Source of the DNA: Desulfoferula mesophila
GTDB taxonomy: Bacteria; Desulfobacterota; Desulfarculia; Desulfarculales; Desulfarculaceae
DNA length: 64,000 bases
Assembly (NCBI RefSeq): GCF_037076455.1
Contig: NZ_AP028679.1
Span: 201,501-265,500, forward strand
Direction of reading: 5' to 3'
Under the pieces are notes generated by a model. It made no database searches and was not told the origin of the DNA. It saw only the letters and a list, made by a program, of their open reading frames with translations. The position numbers and the translations under genes were made by a program. Below are positions 9,932 through 19,601 of this stretch, piece after piece (position 1 is the first letter of the stretch; the number at the start of each line of letters is the position of its first letter).

Positions 9932-11371
9932 TCAGACCGCTCGTTGCATCGAGATGCTTTTGGTCCTGGTATCCGCCTTCGAAAGGATTGACATGACGCA
10001 TTCGCCTATTGCCTTGGCCATCAGTGGTGGCACCGCATTGCCTATTTGTCTGAACGCGTCTCCGGTGTTGCCCTCGAGTTGGTATGAGTCTGGGAAAGAC
10101 TGAATCCTTGCCGCTTCTCGTATAGTGATTGTTCGGGCCTGATTCGAATCGAAATGGATGTGCGAATAAGTGTCCTTAGAAAGGTGTGCAGTCAACGTCC
10201 ATGAAGGCTGGTCGGGTATTAGTTTTCTCCACTTTTCCTCAAAAGAATCTGGTGAGTATGGTGGTATGTAGTTAATTCGCACAGGCGAAGGCAATCCTTC
10301 CTTTGGCCAAACGACGCAAGCCTCTTCGTATAGCCTGTTGGCGACTTCTAGCGCCTGCGGATATTTGTCATCCGGCTTCATTTCAGCAAATATTCGAAAG
10401 TCGCGCGGATTCCACCTACAGAAGTGGTCCGTGACTTGGTCGCTTTTATGCCTGTTGTTCCAATCGCGCATCATTTTGCAAAACCAGTTCCTCGGTGCTC
10501 TAACATAGTCGACCGGATGAAAACAGGCCCGAAAAGAACGATATTTAAGGTTATTTTTAAGGGCGTGTAGATGTTCCTTGAACTCAGGGAGATCATCAAA
10601 GGCATCTCTCACCGAGACTGCTGTCCGCACGGGAAAGTCACTTCCGATGGTGCGCGGATCTACGTAAAAATCCAAATTACGCCAAATCTTTAAGTCTGGT
10701 TTAGTTCCAGAGTAAGTCCCAGTATTATGGACGGAATGAAATTGTTTGTTCGGAAAAACAGGCAGTAAATTTAAGTCTTGGCGTACGCCCATTATTATCA
10801 CACGTTCTCGGACCTGGGGAACACCGTACCATGCGCTATTCAAGATTGTGCACTTGGGAATATATCCTGCCTCGCTCACTGCATTGCAAACATCTTCAGC
10901 CACATTGCGTCCTCGGAGATGCAGTATTCCTGTTACGTTCTCGAACAGGAACACGCGTGGCTGTAAGATCTTCAGGAGCCTGATAGCTTGCTTATACAAA
11001 TTGTTCCTGTCATCGTTTATGAAGGCTCCTCGTTTGCTGGCAAGAAAATCAAGCTTTCCGCGCCCTATCTTTGAAAAACCCTGACAGGGTGGAGAGGCAA
11101 TGAGCAAATCTATTTCACCTACCTCTTCATCGTCTATTCGCTTGAGAATTTTGTCGTTCGTAATGCTGCGAATGTCTCCTTCTTCAGGGCCGGTGAAGTC
11201 CAAGGGACGTATACCAAAATTCGTTTCTAATGTTCTGGCCGCAACTGGATCGCATTCCACTGCCCCCAGTAAATCAAAGCCGGCGGCCTCCAACCCGAGA
11301 CTGAATCCGCCCGCTCCAGCGAAAAGATCGTATGCCGAAAGATCCGTGAAAGAAGGTTTTGGAATATTCAC
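9932..11371 (-). CDS. DNA cytosine-C5 methyltransferase (DrmMII-like)
   Basis: 479-aa cytosine-5 DNA methyltransferase. Motif I (DLFAGAGGFSLGLEAAGF) lies at residues ~15-32, the catalytic PPCQGFS near 94-100, ENV near 144, QVRERV near 187, and the C-terminal IQSFPDSY and QIGNAVPP motifs are present. All core motifs look intact, so it should be active. In class 2 DISARM a C5 methyltransferase (DrmMII) marks self DNA; its place beside the DrmA/DrmB operon suggests the same job here. Translation seems to begin at GTG, with GAGGCGAGGG upstream. The recognition sequence cannot be read from the protein. Confidence 0.9.
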   Translation of the reverse strand: MNIPKPSFTDLSAYDLFAGAGGFSLGLEAAGFDLLGAVECDPVAARTLETNFGIRPLDFTGPEEGDIRSITNDKILKRIDDEEVGEIDLLIASPPCQGFSKIGRGKLDFLASKRGAFINDDRNNLYKQAIRLLKILQPRVFLFENVTGILHLRGRNVAEDVCNAVSEAGYIPKCTILNSAWYGVPQVRERVIIMGVRQDLNLLPVFPNKQFHSVHNTGTYSGTKPDLKIWRNLDFYVDPRTIGSDFPVRTAVSVRDAFDDLPEFKEHLHALKNNLKYRSFRACFHPVDYVRAPRNWFCKMMRDWNNRHKSDQVTDHFCRWNPRDFRIFAEMKPDDKYPQALEVANRLYEEACVVWPKEGLPSPVRINYIPPYSPDSFEEKWRKLIPDQPSWTLTAHLSKDTYSHIHFDSNQARTITIREAARIQSFPDSYQLEGNTGDAFRQIGNAVPPLMAKAIGECVMSILSKADTRTKSISMQRAV

Positions 11372-11556
11372 CAGTTAAGTCCCTCGCCTCACTTAAGAAA
11401 ACCAAGGCAACACGACCCACCCAGGCTAGACCGCATCCCACACCGGGATGGATTGGTCAAATTGCTTGCTATAATTGTATGCACTCAACATATCGTATGT
11501 CAATTGCCGATCACACAATATGTTGTACGCGATCATTCTATATTGATGCCGAAAGG

Positions 11557-12963
11557 TTAGCACTCATCCTTGCTGGGCGCTCGAACTCGCTCCTTCGTAA
11601 AGTTGAATATTTCCGAAGGACTCGGATCGATCACGTCCTCGGGATATGTGAACTTGGCCAAGTCCTCTTTGAGATACGATAAGCCGTAGGCTACGGAAAG
11701 TCTGTTCATCCAGTGTTCCGACCCGTCCGGCAAATCCAAGTCCCTTGGAATCGGCATGCCGAGCACATCGGGATTCATGCCGGACCGGAAAAGATTACTA
11801 TGGAAGGTATCCTGCACGGCGTTACCGTATGGGTTGTCGCAGTGCCCACCGCCTCCAAAGATGATCCTAGTGCCACGAAGCTGATCCTTGATGTACAATT
11901 TTTTCTTCGCAAGAGCGAGCGTCTTCTTGGTTCCCTTAAGAATCTCTTCCTTGATCAAACCCTTGGCTCTGATAAGTCTTGGGTCGTTCTCTTCCTGCTC
12001 CTTTTTCTTTCTCAGTTCCTCCAGTTCACGTTCGTTCCATCCATTGCTATTGTTTGATGCCAGACGTTCTACCATACTGGATCCGTACGGGAGTATGTTC
12101 GCACTAAGGTAGGTAAGCTTGTTACTTGTTTCATCCCGAATAAATATGAAAACGGCTTGGTCGACCGAACCCGCTCCCGTGTCCGAGAAAAGGTAGATGC
12201 CTTCACTTGATGCGCGCGATCTAATGAAGCCTTGGACGTTGGCGCTGACTTCCGGGTAAATGAAACACTGCCCATTTCCACTATCGTCCGTGTCCCCCCC
12301 AAAATTTTCCATCAGCTTGCGGATCTCCCTAATACTCAGTTGGGATTCCGACGACATGATTTCCGAGAGGTGCCAAGCCTTGAAAAGAACGTGCCGGAAC
12401 ATGCCATTGACTTCTGCTTGGCCCTCACTGGATACCGGTACTGCCAGATTGAGGGCGAGGTAGTCTTCTGGATGGGAACTGAATTTCGGGAATCTCGACT
12501 TGATATCCTTGAGCACGTCGCTGATCGCGCTGGCAAGAAAGAAGATTGAGCCACACTCGACCAGCTCTTGAAGTCGGCTCCCGTCTCCAGATCCCAAAGC
12601 CTTGGCATATGGTGTCAGTACGGGGTCTTGGAGTTCCGACTTGGCTATCTTGATTAATGCCAGCTTCAGGTTAGGAAGGCAGTCAGCAAGATAACATACG
12701 TCAGTGTTCCTTTGTCTGATGAAACGGCCATCCACGTATATTACATTGCTGGGAATAAGAAATGGCTGCAGAGAGTCATTGTCTTCATCGATGCAAACCC
12801 ACGCCTTGTCTTTGAAGACATCTCTACATATGCATTTGGAGTAGGACGTCCCGAAGTCGAAACCGATCTGCACGAAATAGGGATCTCTCTGACTTCCCAA
12901 ATTATCCTCCCCCGTTTCCTGGTTTGATCTAGCCAGTCTCCGTAGCCATTTGAATACAGACAT
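11557..12963 (-). CDS. Actin/Hsp70-like ATPase
   Basis: About 468 aa when started at the ATG; a TTG 39 bases upstream is the alternative. The actin-fold signature is visible: phosphate-1 loop IGFDFGTSYSKC near residue 33, phosphate-2 loop LFSDTGAGSVDQ near 258 and an IIFGGGGH adenosine-type motif near 368. A charged, probably helical stretch (ERELEELRKKKEQEEND) lies near 310. It lacks the length and conserved C-terminal domain of a housekeeping DnaK, so it is not a general chaperone. It lies downstream of the SNF2 helicase on the same strand with about 80 bases between, suggesting a paired module. Function unknown; role in defence is inferred from context. Confidence 0.75.
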   Translation of the reverse strand: MSVFKWLRRLARSNQETGEDNLGSQRDPYFVQIGFDFGTSYSKCICRDVFKDKAWVCIDEDNDSLQPFLIPSNVIYVDGRFIRQRNTDVCYLADCLPNLKLALIKIAKSELQDPVLTPYAKALGSGDGSRLQELVECGSIFFLASAISDVLKDIKSRFPKFSSHPEDYLALNLAVPVSSEGQAEVNGMFRHVLFKAWHLSEIMSSESQLSIREIRKLMENFGGDTDDSGNGQCFIYPEVSANVQGFIRSRASSEGIYLFSDTGAGSVDQAVFIFIRDETSNKLTYLSANILPYGSSMVERLASNNSNGWNERELEELRKKKEQEENDPRLIRAKGLIKEEILKGTKKTLALAKKKLYIKDQLRGTRIIFGGGGHCDNPYGNAVQDTFHSNLFRSGMNPDVLGMPIPRDLDLPDGSEHWMNRLSVAYGLSYLKEDLAKFTYPEDVIDPSPSEIFNFTKERVRAPSKDEC

Positions 12964-13045
12964 GCGATTCACTATTTCGTTCAGATGCGGTGCTCGTTTC
13001 AAGTCGGATGTGTAAAGATCAGTCTATGCCTCAAACTACCCAAGG

Positions 13046-16000
13046 CTAACTGACAGCCAAGAAGACCCCAGCTGCCACATCCGCCTGTTCGCACTCGATC
13101 GTTGCCCGCTGGTTCAGTTTAGATATGCGGTTCTCTTTGTTCTCAATCGATCGGTCCAGTTTCCTCTGGTTCAGATCGATTATGTGCGGTTTTCTTACTT
13201 CTCTCGTGACCGTCTCTAGGGCCTTTCTATTTGCAGCGATCACCCGGTCGAAAAACGCCGAAACGCGTCGAACCCTGATTCGGTGCATGTTTTCGTTGTT
13301 AGCGTCGAATTCTGTGATCGCTCTGCTGAACGACTCCATCATAGTGGACTGTAGGTTCTCTTGTGAGCTGAGCAAGGTGTCCAAGTCGAAGTCGAGGTGG
13401 TCCCAGTCCCTTCCAGTTTCCAATAGCTGTCTGACTATACTTTCCGCTTTGGCTTTCAGATAGGTACTTCCGGTCTCAATGTTTTGTACGGCGTAGGCCA
13501 GGATTTCCTTGCTCGCGATACCCTGCATCCTCCATCTCTCGATCCTATATGTATAGATGCCCGGATTGAGTTCGGGGTGCTCCAAGAGCAACGCAGAGAC
13601 GTTGTGGAACCTGTGCTCTCTCTGGCTGTTTATGGCAGTCACCCATTTGATTAGGGGGGAAAGGTGGTTCGCGAAGTGCACCTTCTGCTGCAGGGTTGCC
13701 GGCAATCTGGCTTTGATCTCGTTGTCGAAAGTCAGGTTTATTTCCTTTTGTCTTAGGGGTCGCGCTAGCAAGCTCCTGTCTTCTTGCAGATACGAGGAGA
13801 GGGACATCTGTGCCACCGGATTGAGCTTAAGCCTCAAGCAGCCCGTACTGGGAGTATTCTGGTTCAGCTCACATCCATGGAACTCCCGTTCAAAGAAGTC
13901 AATCAGGTAGTCCTCCAGTTCCTTCGGCTGAACGTAGCGACCTTTTTCTCGGTCCTCCTCGATCTGTTTCTGGACATAGTCAGACAGGGCGATGAGAGTG
14001 TCCCCCGATTCCTCAAGTGCCTGCAATTGTCTAAGCCTGGTCTCGATCACCTGTTCCGACTGCTCCATCATCTTCAGTTCCTGTATGGGACTTAGGCGCT
14101 GGCTCAGTACCTGCATCTGTAGCTTTCTCACCTCGTTCCCGATTACTGCCTCGAGATCGCCTAGACTGTTCCTGAACCGATCAAGCTTTTCGTGGAGTCT
14201 TTCATACAGTCTCTCTTCGACAGTGTCCTCGACCTTGAAATTGACGATGGTTAATTTCTTCGATTTTTGTCCGATCCGGTCGATGCGCCCTATGCGTTGT
14301 TCCACGCGCATAGGGTTCCAGGGCAGATCATAATTAACCAGAGTCTTGCAGAACTGCAGATCGATGCCCTCGCTGCCTACCTCCGATGAAAGGAGAACGC
14401 GAGGCCCTGTCGGCTTGCGAAACCTAGCAATCTCCTCCAGCCGTTCGTCGATAGACATGCTACCGTGGATGATCGCGACCGAGACATCATCGTTGCCTAG
14501 GCGCCGCTTTAGATAGAACAGGGTCGGAATGTAATAGGAGAAAATGATGATTTTTTCCTTCGGAGGGGTCTTACGAAGCATGTCGAGCATGATGAAGTAC
14601 TTGCTGTCATTCTTCTCGAAATCGAAGTCCAGAACCTCCTCGAGTTCTTTCGGATCCAGGATGTCGCCGAATGTGAGCTGGTCTGAGGTTGCGAACAGTT
14701 CGTCCTCGAGAATCTCTTCCGTCAATTCCTCAATCTCCCCGAATCGTCCGTCGACGATATCCTGGGCAACCACGGGGAGGCAGCTTGCCGCGCGCAGCTG
14801 TAGGCCCAACATATGGAATATGTGAAATGGGCGGTCTTCCTGCAAGCACTTTCTCCTGACCACCTCGAGGATAGTGTCGTACAGGATCATCTCCTCCGGC
14901 TTGTACTTGACTGTCAGGACCACGGCATGCCGTACTGGTCGGTTCTCCTTCACCTGCACTCGTCTTGTCCGGTTAATGTATCCACCCAGCAGATTCAGCC
15001 TTTCGCCAAGGTCGTGGCATAGAGCGATGCCCTGTTTGTCGTTTGGATCCAGGCTTTCGATCTCCTTAACGAGTCTGGTATATAGAGGCGATTCTTCGAT
15101 AAAGTTGCTGTGCGCCATGTCTGCGGCAGCTTTTCTAACCTTTTCCATGTCTGGGGGCTGACGGGAAAGTTCATTGCAGAGTTGTACTGTTGGCCGGTTG
15201 GCAATGATGAGCTCTTCGAAAAGATTTTTGGTTTCAAGGAAGTCTTCGTCCACCAGCTTGATCAGATTGCGCAGATCCTCGTTGCTGTTGTTTACCGGGG
15301 TTGCCGTGATGCAAAGGACCGCATTTGCCGCATCGCAGAGGCTCAAACCCAGATTGAATGTTGAGGTGGATGCGTTGCGCATGTAGTGGGCCTCGTCGAA
15401 AAGGACCATGTCGAAAACATCATAACCCTGGTCCCAGTGCCTCAGGTCCCTCTGGAAGTTCGTTTTAGGCGAGCAGATCGATCCTTCTTCGGGCGGATTC
15501 TTGAGAAGCTTTAATTCGTTTCTGGGAGCAATGAGTCCGGAATAGGAGCATATCAGCGCGAACGAGTGAGCAGGACCCTCCTTCTTAAGTAGCTTCACCT
15601 CTCGTTTCAATTCCGAAAAGTCTGAAATCCGGGCATCGATCATGAACTTGGTTCGTAGCTCGTCCTGCCATTTGCGCTGGAGCATCTTTGGACAGACGAC
15701 CAGTAGACGTTTTGCCTGATTTCTTGCTTGCACCTCGATCCAGATAAGGGCTGCCTCGATAGTCTTGCCCAAACCAACCTCATCAGCTAGGATCAAACGC
15801 TCCGTCGGTGAGTTGATGAACTTAAGGACTGGCTTGAATTGATACGGATAAAACTTTATCTGGGCGGCTTCCATGGAATAGATGACTTCGTGCAGAGTGC
15901 CTTTGAGCTTTTCGTAGGTAAGCAGCCTCTTGAAATCATCCATGCGGCCGAAGTGCCTCCTGCGAAACTTCTCCTCGATGGTTCCGCTATCTTGCCTCGG

Positions 16001-16195
16001 TGATTCCAGGGATTTCAGTGGAACGGATTTGATGTTACCACCAGGAAATGCGAGTTGGACCATCACGATGGGGCCTGCTTTGAAGGCTTTACCAGTGAAA
16101 GTTCCCAGACTTCCCGGATTGTTGCGATCGATTACTTGGTCGCCCTTCTTGAATGGAACTTTGAGTTTGTCATCATTGTCTTGCATCTGTGTCAT
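13046..16195 (-). CDS. SNF2-family helicase (DrmD-like)
   Basis: 1,049-aa SNF2/RapA-type ATPase. Motifs: ADEVGLGKTIEAALIW (Walker A, ~138-150), LFDEAHYMRN (motif II, ~267), and the C-terminal lobe with SSEVGSEGIDLQFCKT and QRIGRIDRIGQ (~636-646). A long C-terminal extension of about 400 residues is charged and partly coiled-coil-like. DrmD of class 1 DISARM is an SNF2-type helicase, and this is the best candidate match, though class 1 normally carries an adenine methyltransferase instead of the C5 enzyme found here. Two near starts exist (ATG at the given end and another 9 bases in). Confidence 0.85.
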   Translation of the reverse strand: MTQMQDNDDKLKVPFKKGDQVIDRNNPGSLGTFTGKAFKAGPIVMVQLAFPGGNIKSVPLKSLESPRQDSGTIEEKFRRRHFGRMDDFKRLLTYEKLKGTLHEVIYSMEAAQIKFYPYQFKPVLKFINSPTERLILADEVGLGKTIEAALIWIEVQARNQAKRLLVVCPKMLQRKWQDELRTKFMIDARISDFSELKREVKLLKKEGPAHSFALICSYSGLIAPRNELKLLKNPPEEGSICSPKTNFQRDLRHWDQGYDVFDMVLFDEAHYMRNASTSTFNLGLSLCDAANAVLCITATPVNNSNEDLRNLIKLVDEDFLETKNLFEELIIANRPTVQLCNELSRQPPDMEKVRKAAADMAHSNFIEESPLYTRLVKEIESLDPNDKQGIALCHDLGERLNLLGGYINRTRRVQVKENRPVRHAVVLTVKYKPEEMILYDTILEVVRRKCLQEDRPFHIFHMLGLQLRAASCLPVVAQDIVDGRFGEIEELTEEILEDELFATSDQLTFGDILDPKELEEVLDFDFEKNDSKYFIMLDMLRKTPPKEKIIIFSYYIPTLFYLKRRLGNDDVSVAIIHGSMSIDERLEEIARFRKPTGPRVLLSSEVGSEGIDLQFCKTLVNYDLPWNPMRVEQRIGRIDRIGQKSKKLTIVNFKVEDTVEERLYERLHEKLDRFRNSLGDLEAVIGNEVRKLQMQVLSQRLSPIQELKMMEQSEQVIETRLRQLQALEESGDTLIALSDYVQKQIEEDREKGRYVQPKELEDYLIDFFEREFHGCELNQNTPSTGCLRLKLNPVAQMSLSSYLQEDRSLLARPLRQKEINLTFDNEIKARLPATLQQKVHFANHLSPLIKWVTAINSQREHRFHNVSALLLEHPELNPGIYTYRIERWRMQGIASKEILAYAVQNIETGSTYLKAKAESIVRQLLETGRDWDHLDFDLDTLLSSQENLQSTMMESFSRAITEFDANNENMHRIRVRRVSAFFDRVIAANRKALETVTREVRKPHIIDLNQRKLDRSIENKENRISKLNQRATIECEQADVAAGVFLAVS

Positions 16196-16507
16196 CCCAG
16201 CTTTTATCAGCAGCCAAGTCTATTCTGGGGGTCGATATTTACCTGCCCCACTTTAAGGAGCACAGGTTTTAAATTCAAATCTTCAATAGCGGATTCCATG
16301 GCGTATCCAAAGTTTCTCGTGGTTCCCACAATGGTTAAGGGCACCGAAGACCAATCTAGGGTTTTCAAGCGGCCACTCCAACCAGATGTTTTAAGATCAT
16401 CTGTTCACACCCTTAGCAAGGCAGGTAACAATCATTAGGCTTAATGGAGTTGACTGGATCATAACGTCGGTCCTCGTTTACTCCTAGCTGAACACGCAGG
16501 GTGCCAT
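16196..16507. other. Intergenic region between regulator and SNF2 gene
   Basis: About 310 bases between the 3' end of the WYL regulator gene and the start of the SNF2 gene, both minus strand. It should hold the promoter for the SNF2/Hsp70-like pair and possibly an operator for the regulator. No convincing -35/-10 pair, hairpin or small gene was recognised. Confidence 0.35.
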
Positions 16508-17512
16508 CTAGATGACCTCGCGTTCCTTTGACTGATCATCTAGGTAATGGTGTGCGATTTTACGAGCCTCTTCAAGGATCTCCTTGCGCAAAGAATCTGG
16601 CTTAATAACCTTGGCCTCCCCGCCTAAGCCAAGCACCCACATCTTGATTTCTTGCAACCCAGCAACATCGAAGCAAACTTCGAGGCTGCCGTCCTTGAGC
16701 CTTTTCACCCGTTGGCTGCTGTGCCAAATTTTTTCCCCGACCCATCTAGACCACTCCGGAGAGATAAGAATCTTTACCTCGTAGAGTTCACCCTGCATCA
16801 CCTTGAATCGGTGGCGCATGTATTTCTCGAAGTCGAAGTTTTTGGGAATTTCAAAGTGGTCTTCAGTGAGTCGCACTAGTTTCATGCGATCAACCACAAA
16901 CATCCTTACTTCGCCCCGCAGATGACAGTGGCCGATCAGATAGATGCTCCCGTCGTGGAACCATATCTTGTAGGGATCGACCTTACGTATGGTTTCCTTG
17001 TCGGTGCGCAAGGGCGTGTAGGCGATCTCAATGCTCTTGCAGTCTAATGCGGCTTGGTTGGCCTGGTTGATGATCTCTCGGTAAGGGCCGTATTCCTTGT
17101 AAGGTTTTATATCCACACTGAAGGTCGATTTTATGCGATCCAAATAGGCCAAGGTGGTCGGTGGGAGGGTTACCTGCACCTTCTTGAAAAGCGACTCCAG
17201 TGAATCAAAAAACGCTGTACCTTGAAAGGCCTTGATCAGGTCGCGATAGACCCAGAGTGACATCAGTTCCGTGAGGGTGAAGGGGGGAGGCACCTTGAAG
17301 CTGTAGGTGTCCACCAGAAACCATTTCTTGGCCCGGTCGACTTTCTCGGCGTAAATGGGAAATCCGGCTTCATGAAGGGCCTCGAGGTCGCGGTAGACCG
17401 TCCTGACGCTGGTTTCTTCGAGAAGCGCGAGTTCGGCGACGGTCAGGCCGTACCTGGCCCCCTCAATGGCCCTGATGATGCGCCACTGCCTGGCAAGCTG
17501 ATCTCCGCGCAA
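16508..17512 (-). CDS. WYL-domain transcriptional regulator
   Basis: 334-aa regulator. The N-terminal ~60 residues form a DeoR-type winged helix (LTVAELALLEETSVRTVYRDLEAL region), and a WYL sensor domain follows around 145-235 (VDPYKIWFHDGSIYLIGHC, then MFVVDRMK). Translation begins at a TTG with an excellent GAGAGGGGG upstream. WYL regulators are commonly found at the edge of BREX, DISARM and CRISPR loci, where they repress the system until nucleic-acid signals appear (family knowledge). Here it sits upstream of the minus-strand block and is the likely controller of the island. Confidence 0.85.
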   Translation of the reverse strand: MRGDQLARQWRIIRAIEGARYGLTVAELALLEETSVRTVYRDLEALHEAGFPIYAEKVDRAKKWFLVDTYSFKVPPPFTLTELMSLWVYRDLIKAFQGTAFFDSLESLFKKVQVTLPPTTLAYLDRIKSTFSVDIKPYKEYGPYREIINQANQAALDCKSIEIAYTPLRTDKETIRKVDPYKIWFHDGSIYLIGHCHLRGEVRMFVVDRMKLVRLTEDHFEIPKNFDFEKYMRHRFKVMQGELYEVKILISPEWSRWVGEKIWHSSQRVKRLKDGSLEVCFDVAGLQEIKMWVLGLGGEAKVIKPDSLRKEILEEARKIAHHYLDDQSKEREVI

Positions 17513-17596
17513 GATGCCCCCTCTCTGGCGGAAAGCTTACAGTTGGGCAGACAAACAATTGCATTTTAGCTGCCCACCAAGTTCAGAGACAAGCCT

Positions 17597-18586
17597 TTAG
17601 AACATCTCCCTCCGGCTGGAGAATCTCCTGAAGCCAACTCTCCTGCCAGGATTGCCGTTGCCGGATCCCATGAAGGCAGATAGTTGCAGGAGTTCACCAT
17701 CATGCTCCAGGCCGGCTCCGACGATGTTGTCTGTTTGGATGCGGATGTCCTCACCCAGGCCCAAGGAAGATCCCCGCTCCACCGGCGCCTCGATGGCTTC
17801 ATCCAGAAAGTTTTTGGCCAGGCTCTGATTGGGCTTTGGGGTCTCCCTCCGTTGACGCCAGTCCAGGGCGTCCAGGGCGTAGCTGTTTACTATCCTTTCG
17901 AAGAATTTCTCGAAGGTGTCCTGGTAGCCATAGAGATCCAAACCGACCACCTTGCCGTTGATGGCGAATATCCCCCCCACCTGACACTCCACCAGACGGA
18001 AGGCTTTGAGGTATTCGCTCAGGTGGTCCCGTTGACTTTCAAAAAGATCGGACATCGCCTGTGAAGGGGCCGAGGCGGCCATGCTTTCTATCTTGTCATC
18101 CAAGTCGGCCCATATCCGGCCCTGATCGGCGCGAAACCCCCCTCCCATGGCCCGGCGATTGAACATGACGTCCCTGTGCTGGGCGCTTCGCAGGCTGGCG
18201 TGCATCATCCGCTTGCCACTCGAGAACTTTTCCGAACGGTAGGCCCAGCGGCCCTGCTCCACGCAGCTGACAGGCAGAATAACCTCGGTATTGGCCTGGA
18301 TCAGAAAAGTGGCATTGACGATACGGTTCTGCTTGGCGCCCACCAGTTCCTCCCCGGCTACGATCAATACACTCATCGGCCCCTGGTTGATCAGGAGCAG
18401 TTCAGGCACGCTCCCCGCCTGGTCCTTTTCGCGCACCTCCAGGTTACCTTGCTCAAAGGCCTCCTCAAGGGTCATGTAGTAGGGAGCCCCCGCATCCGAT
18501 GCCAGTAGGGGGAACAGGGCCATGTTTTGGTGAGCTTGGGCCCGTCCTAGCTTTAAGGGATCCAAATGGTTTTTCAAATTTTCCAT
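17597..18586 (-). CDS. ARPP-1 (DUF6569) domain protein
   Basis: 329-aa soluble protein resembling the ARPP-1 family (formerly DUF6569). Recognisable stretches include LTEEAFEQGNLE-like and LLINQGPMSVLIVAGEELVGAKQNR, followed by PVSCVEQGRW and a conserved S-x-x-Q-x-x-VW-like region. The family is associated with ARG/rhodanese/phosphatase contexts but has no settled function. I place the start at the ATG preceded by GGGGAGGTG. No signal peptide or membrane segment is seen. It lies next to the WYL regulator, but the 85-base gap and different style suggest it is not part of the defence operon. Confidence 0.75.
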   Translation of the reverse strand: MENLKNHLDPLKLGRAQAHQNMALFPLLASDAGAPYYMTLEEAFEQGNLEVREKDQAGSVPELLLINQGPMSVLIVAGEELVGAKQNRIVNATFLIQANTEVILPVSCVEQGRWAYRSEKFSSGKRMMHASLRSAQHRDVMFNRRAMGGGFRADQGRIWADLDDKIESMAASAPSQAMSDLFESQRDHLSEYLKAFRLVECQVGGIFAINGKVVGLDLYGYQDTFEKFFERIVNSYALDALDWRQRRETPKPNQSLAKNFLDEAIEAPVERGSSLGLGEDIRIQTDNIVGAGLEHDGELLQLSAFMGSGNGNPGRRVGFRRFSSRREMF

Positions 18587-18745
18587 ATGACACCTCCCCA
18601 TGTTTGAGAAGAGTCTACCGGGCCTTTTTGTCAAATCCGGTCACAGCACTGGAAAGAAAAAATGGCCGAGGCAATTTTTTTGGTTTGCTGTGACCGCATC
18701 TGACAATAACCGCCTTTATGGTAGTGCGTAGGGAGGAGAGGCGGG

Positions 18746-18979
18746 ATGAAGCCTTTTTCAATTTTGATTTGGGCCGGTTTCATTGTTTTGACGGGCTGCT
18801 CTTCAGTTGGGATATGGCCAGTACCGCCTAGATTCAGTGCACCATGCAGTTATGCCAACGTCCCTCACCTGACGCCATACGGCACAGCGTGGCGAAACTT
18901 CAGGATACCGGCAGGCTTTCCGGTTTCTTCGCACGGTGGCTGTAATGGGTTCCGAAGCCCGGCCGGTTTACGCAAATAG
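18746..18979 (+). CDS. Small putative lipoprotein
   Basis: 77-aa protein with a short basic N-terminus, a hydrophobic stretch and an LTGC lipobox near residue 17, so it is probably exported and lipidated. The rest has no recognised domain. A strong GGGAGGAGAGG lies just upstream of the ATG. It overlaps nothing and is followed by another exported-protein gene. Confidence 0.55.
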   Translation: MKPFSILIWAGFIVLTGCSSVGIWPVPPRFSAPCSYANVPHLTPYGTAWRNFRIPAGFPVSSHGGCNGFRSPAGLRK

Positions 18980-19058
18980 GATAGAACCGAAACTTTACCA
19001 CCTACATAAACATCATCCTTGCTGCATACTAAGCAGTATCAATGAGGGAATAGTTGCC

Positions 19059-19448
19059 ATGAAGACTCTTCTGATTTTCGTAGTCCTGTTCGTGGCAAGC
19101 ACCACGGCAGCCCTGGCCGCCTGCCCCTACGATCCCGACTGCCTGAACAACCCTTTCGGGGCAGGCAGTCCTTACAAGCCGGATGGCCTAATGAACCCCT
19201 ACAGTGAGTACGGGAGCCCTTACAGCAACAAGTCCTGGACCAACCCTTATGCCACCAATCCGCCCAAGCTCTACGACAGCAAAGGCAAGTATCGGGGCAG
19301 GCTAAGTGTCAACCCAAACCTTCCGGACTCGACTTCCAACCCATATGGCCGCTACGGTAATCCTTATTCTTCGGAAAGCATCAACAATCCCTATGGCCCA
19401 GGCAATCCCTTTTCCGACGAGAAGATCTACGTCGTGCCGGCAGATTGA
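19059..19448 (+). CDS. Small secreted protein with Asn-Pro-Tyr repeats
   Basis: 129-aa protein. A signal peptide ending in AALA-A is evident (MKTLLIFVVLFVASTTAALA). The mature part is built of degenerate repeats of the form NPYxxYGxPYS, with INNPYGPGNPFS near the end, rich in Asn, Pro, Gly and Tyr. Similar repeat proteins occur in many proteobacteria without known function. The ATG was chosen because the signal peptide begins there and GAGGGAA lies upstream; an earlier in-frame start would put about 40 non-signal residues in front. Confidence 0.7.
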   Translation: MKTLLIFVVLFVASTTAALAACPYDPDCLNNPFGAGSPYKPDGLMNPYSEYGSPYSNKSWTNPYATNPPKLYDSKGKYRGRLSVNPNLPDSTSNPYGRYGNPYSSESINNPYGPGNPFSDEKIYVVPAD

Positions 19449-19601
19449 TATTAAGCTATAATACCGAGCCAAAAGAGCAACAAAAACATGCTATAATTTA
19501 TAGATATATTAAGAAACTAAAGTTGACAACAGTAATATGTTTAAAATAAAACTGGCTGTATAATTTAGGGAAATTTATGATCATACTTGTGAGGGAAACT
19601 C

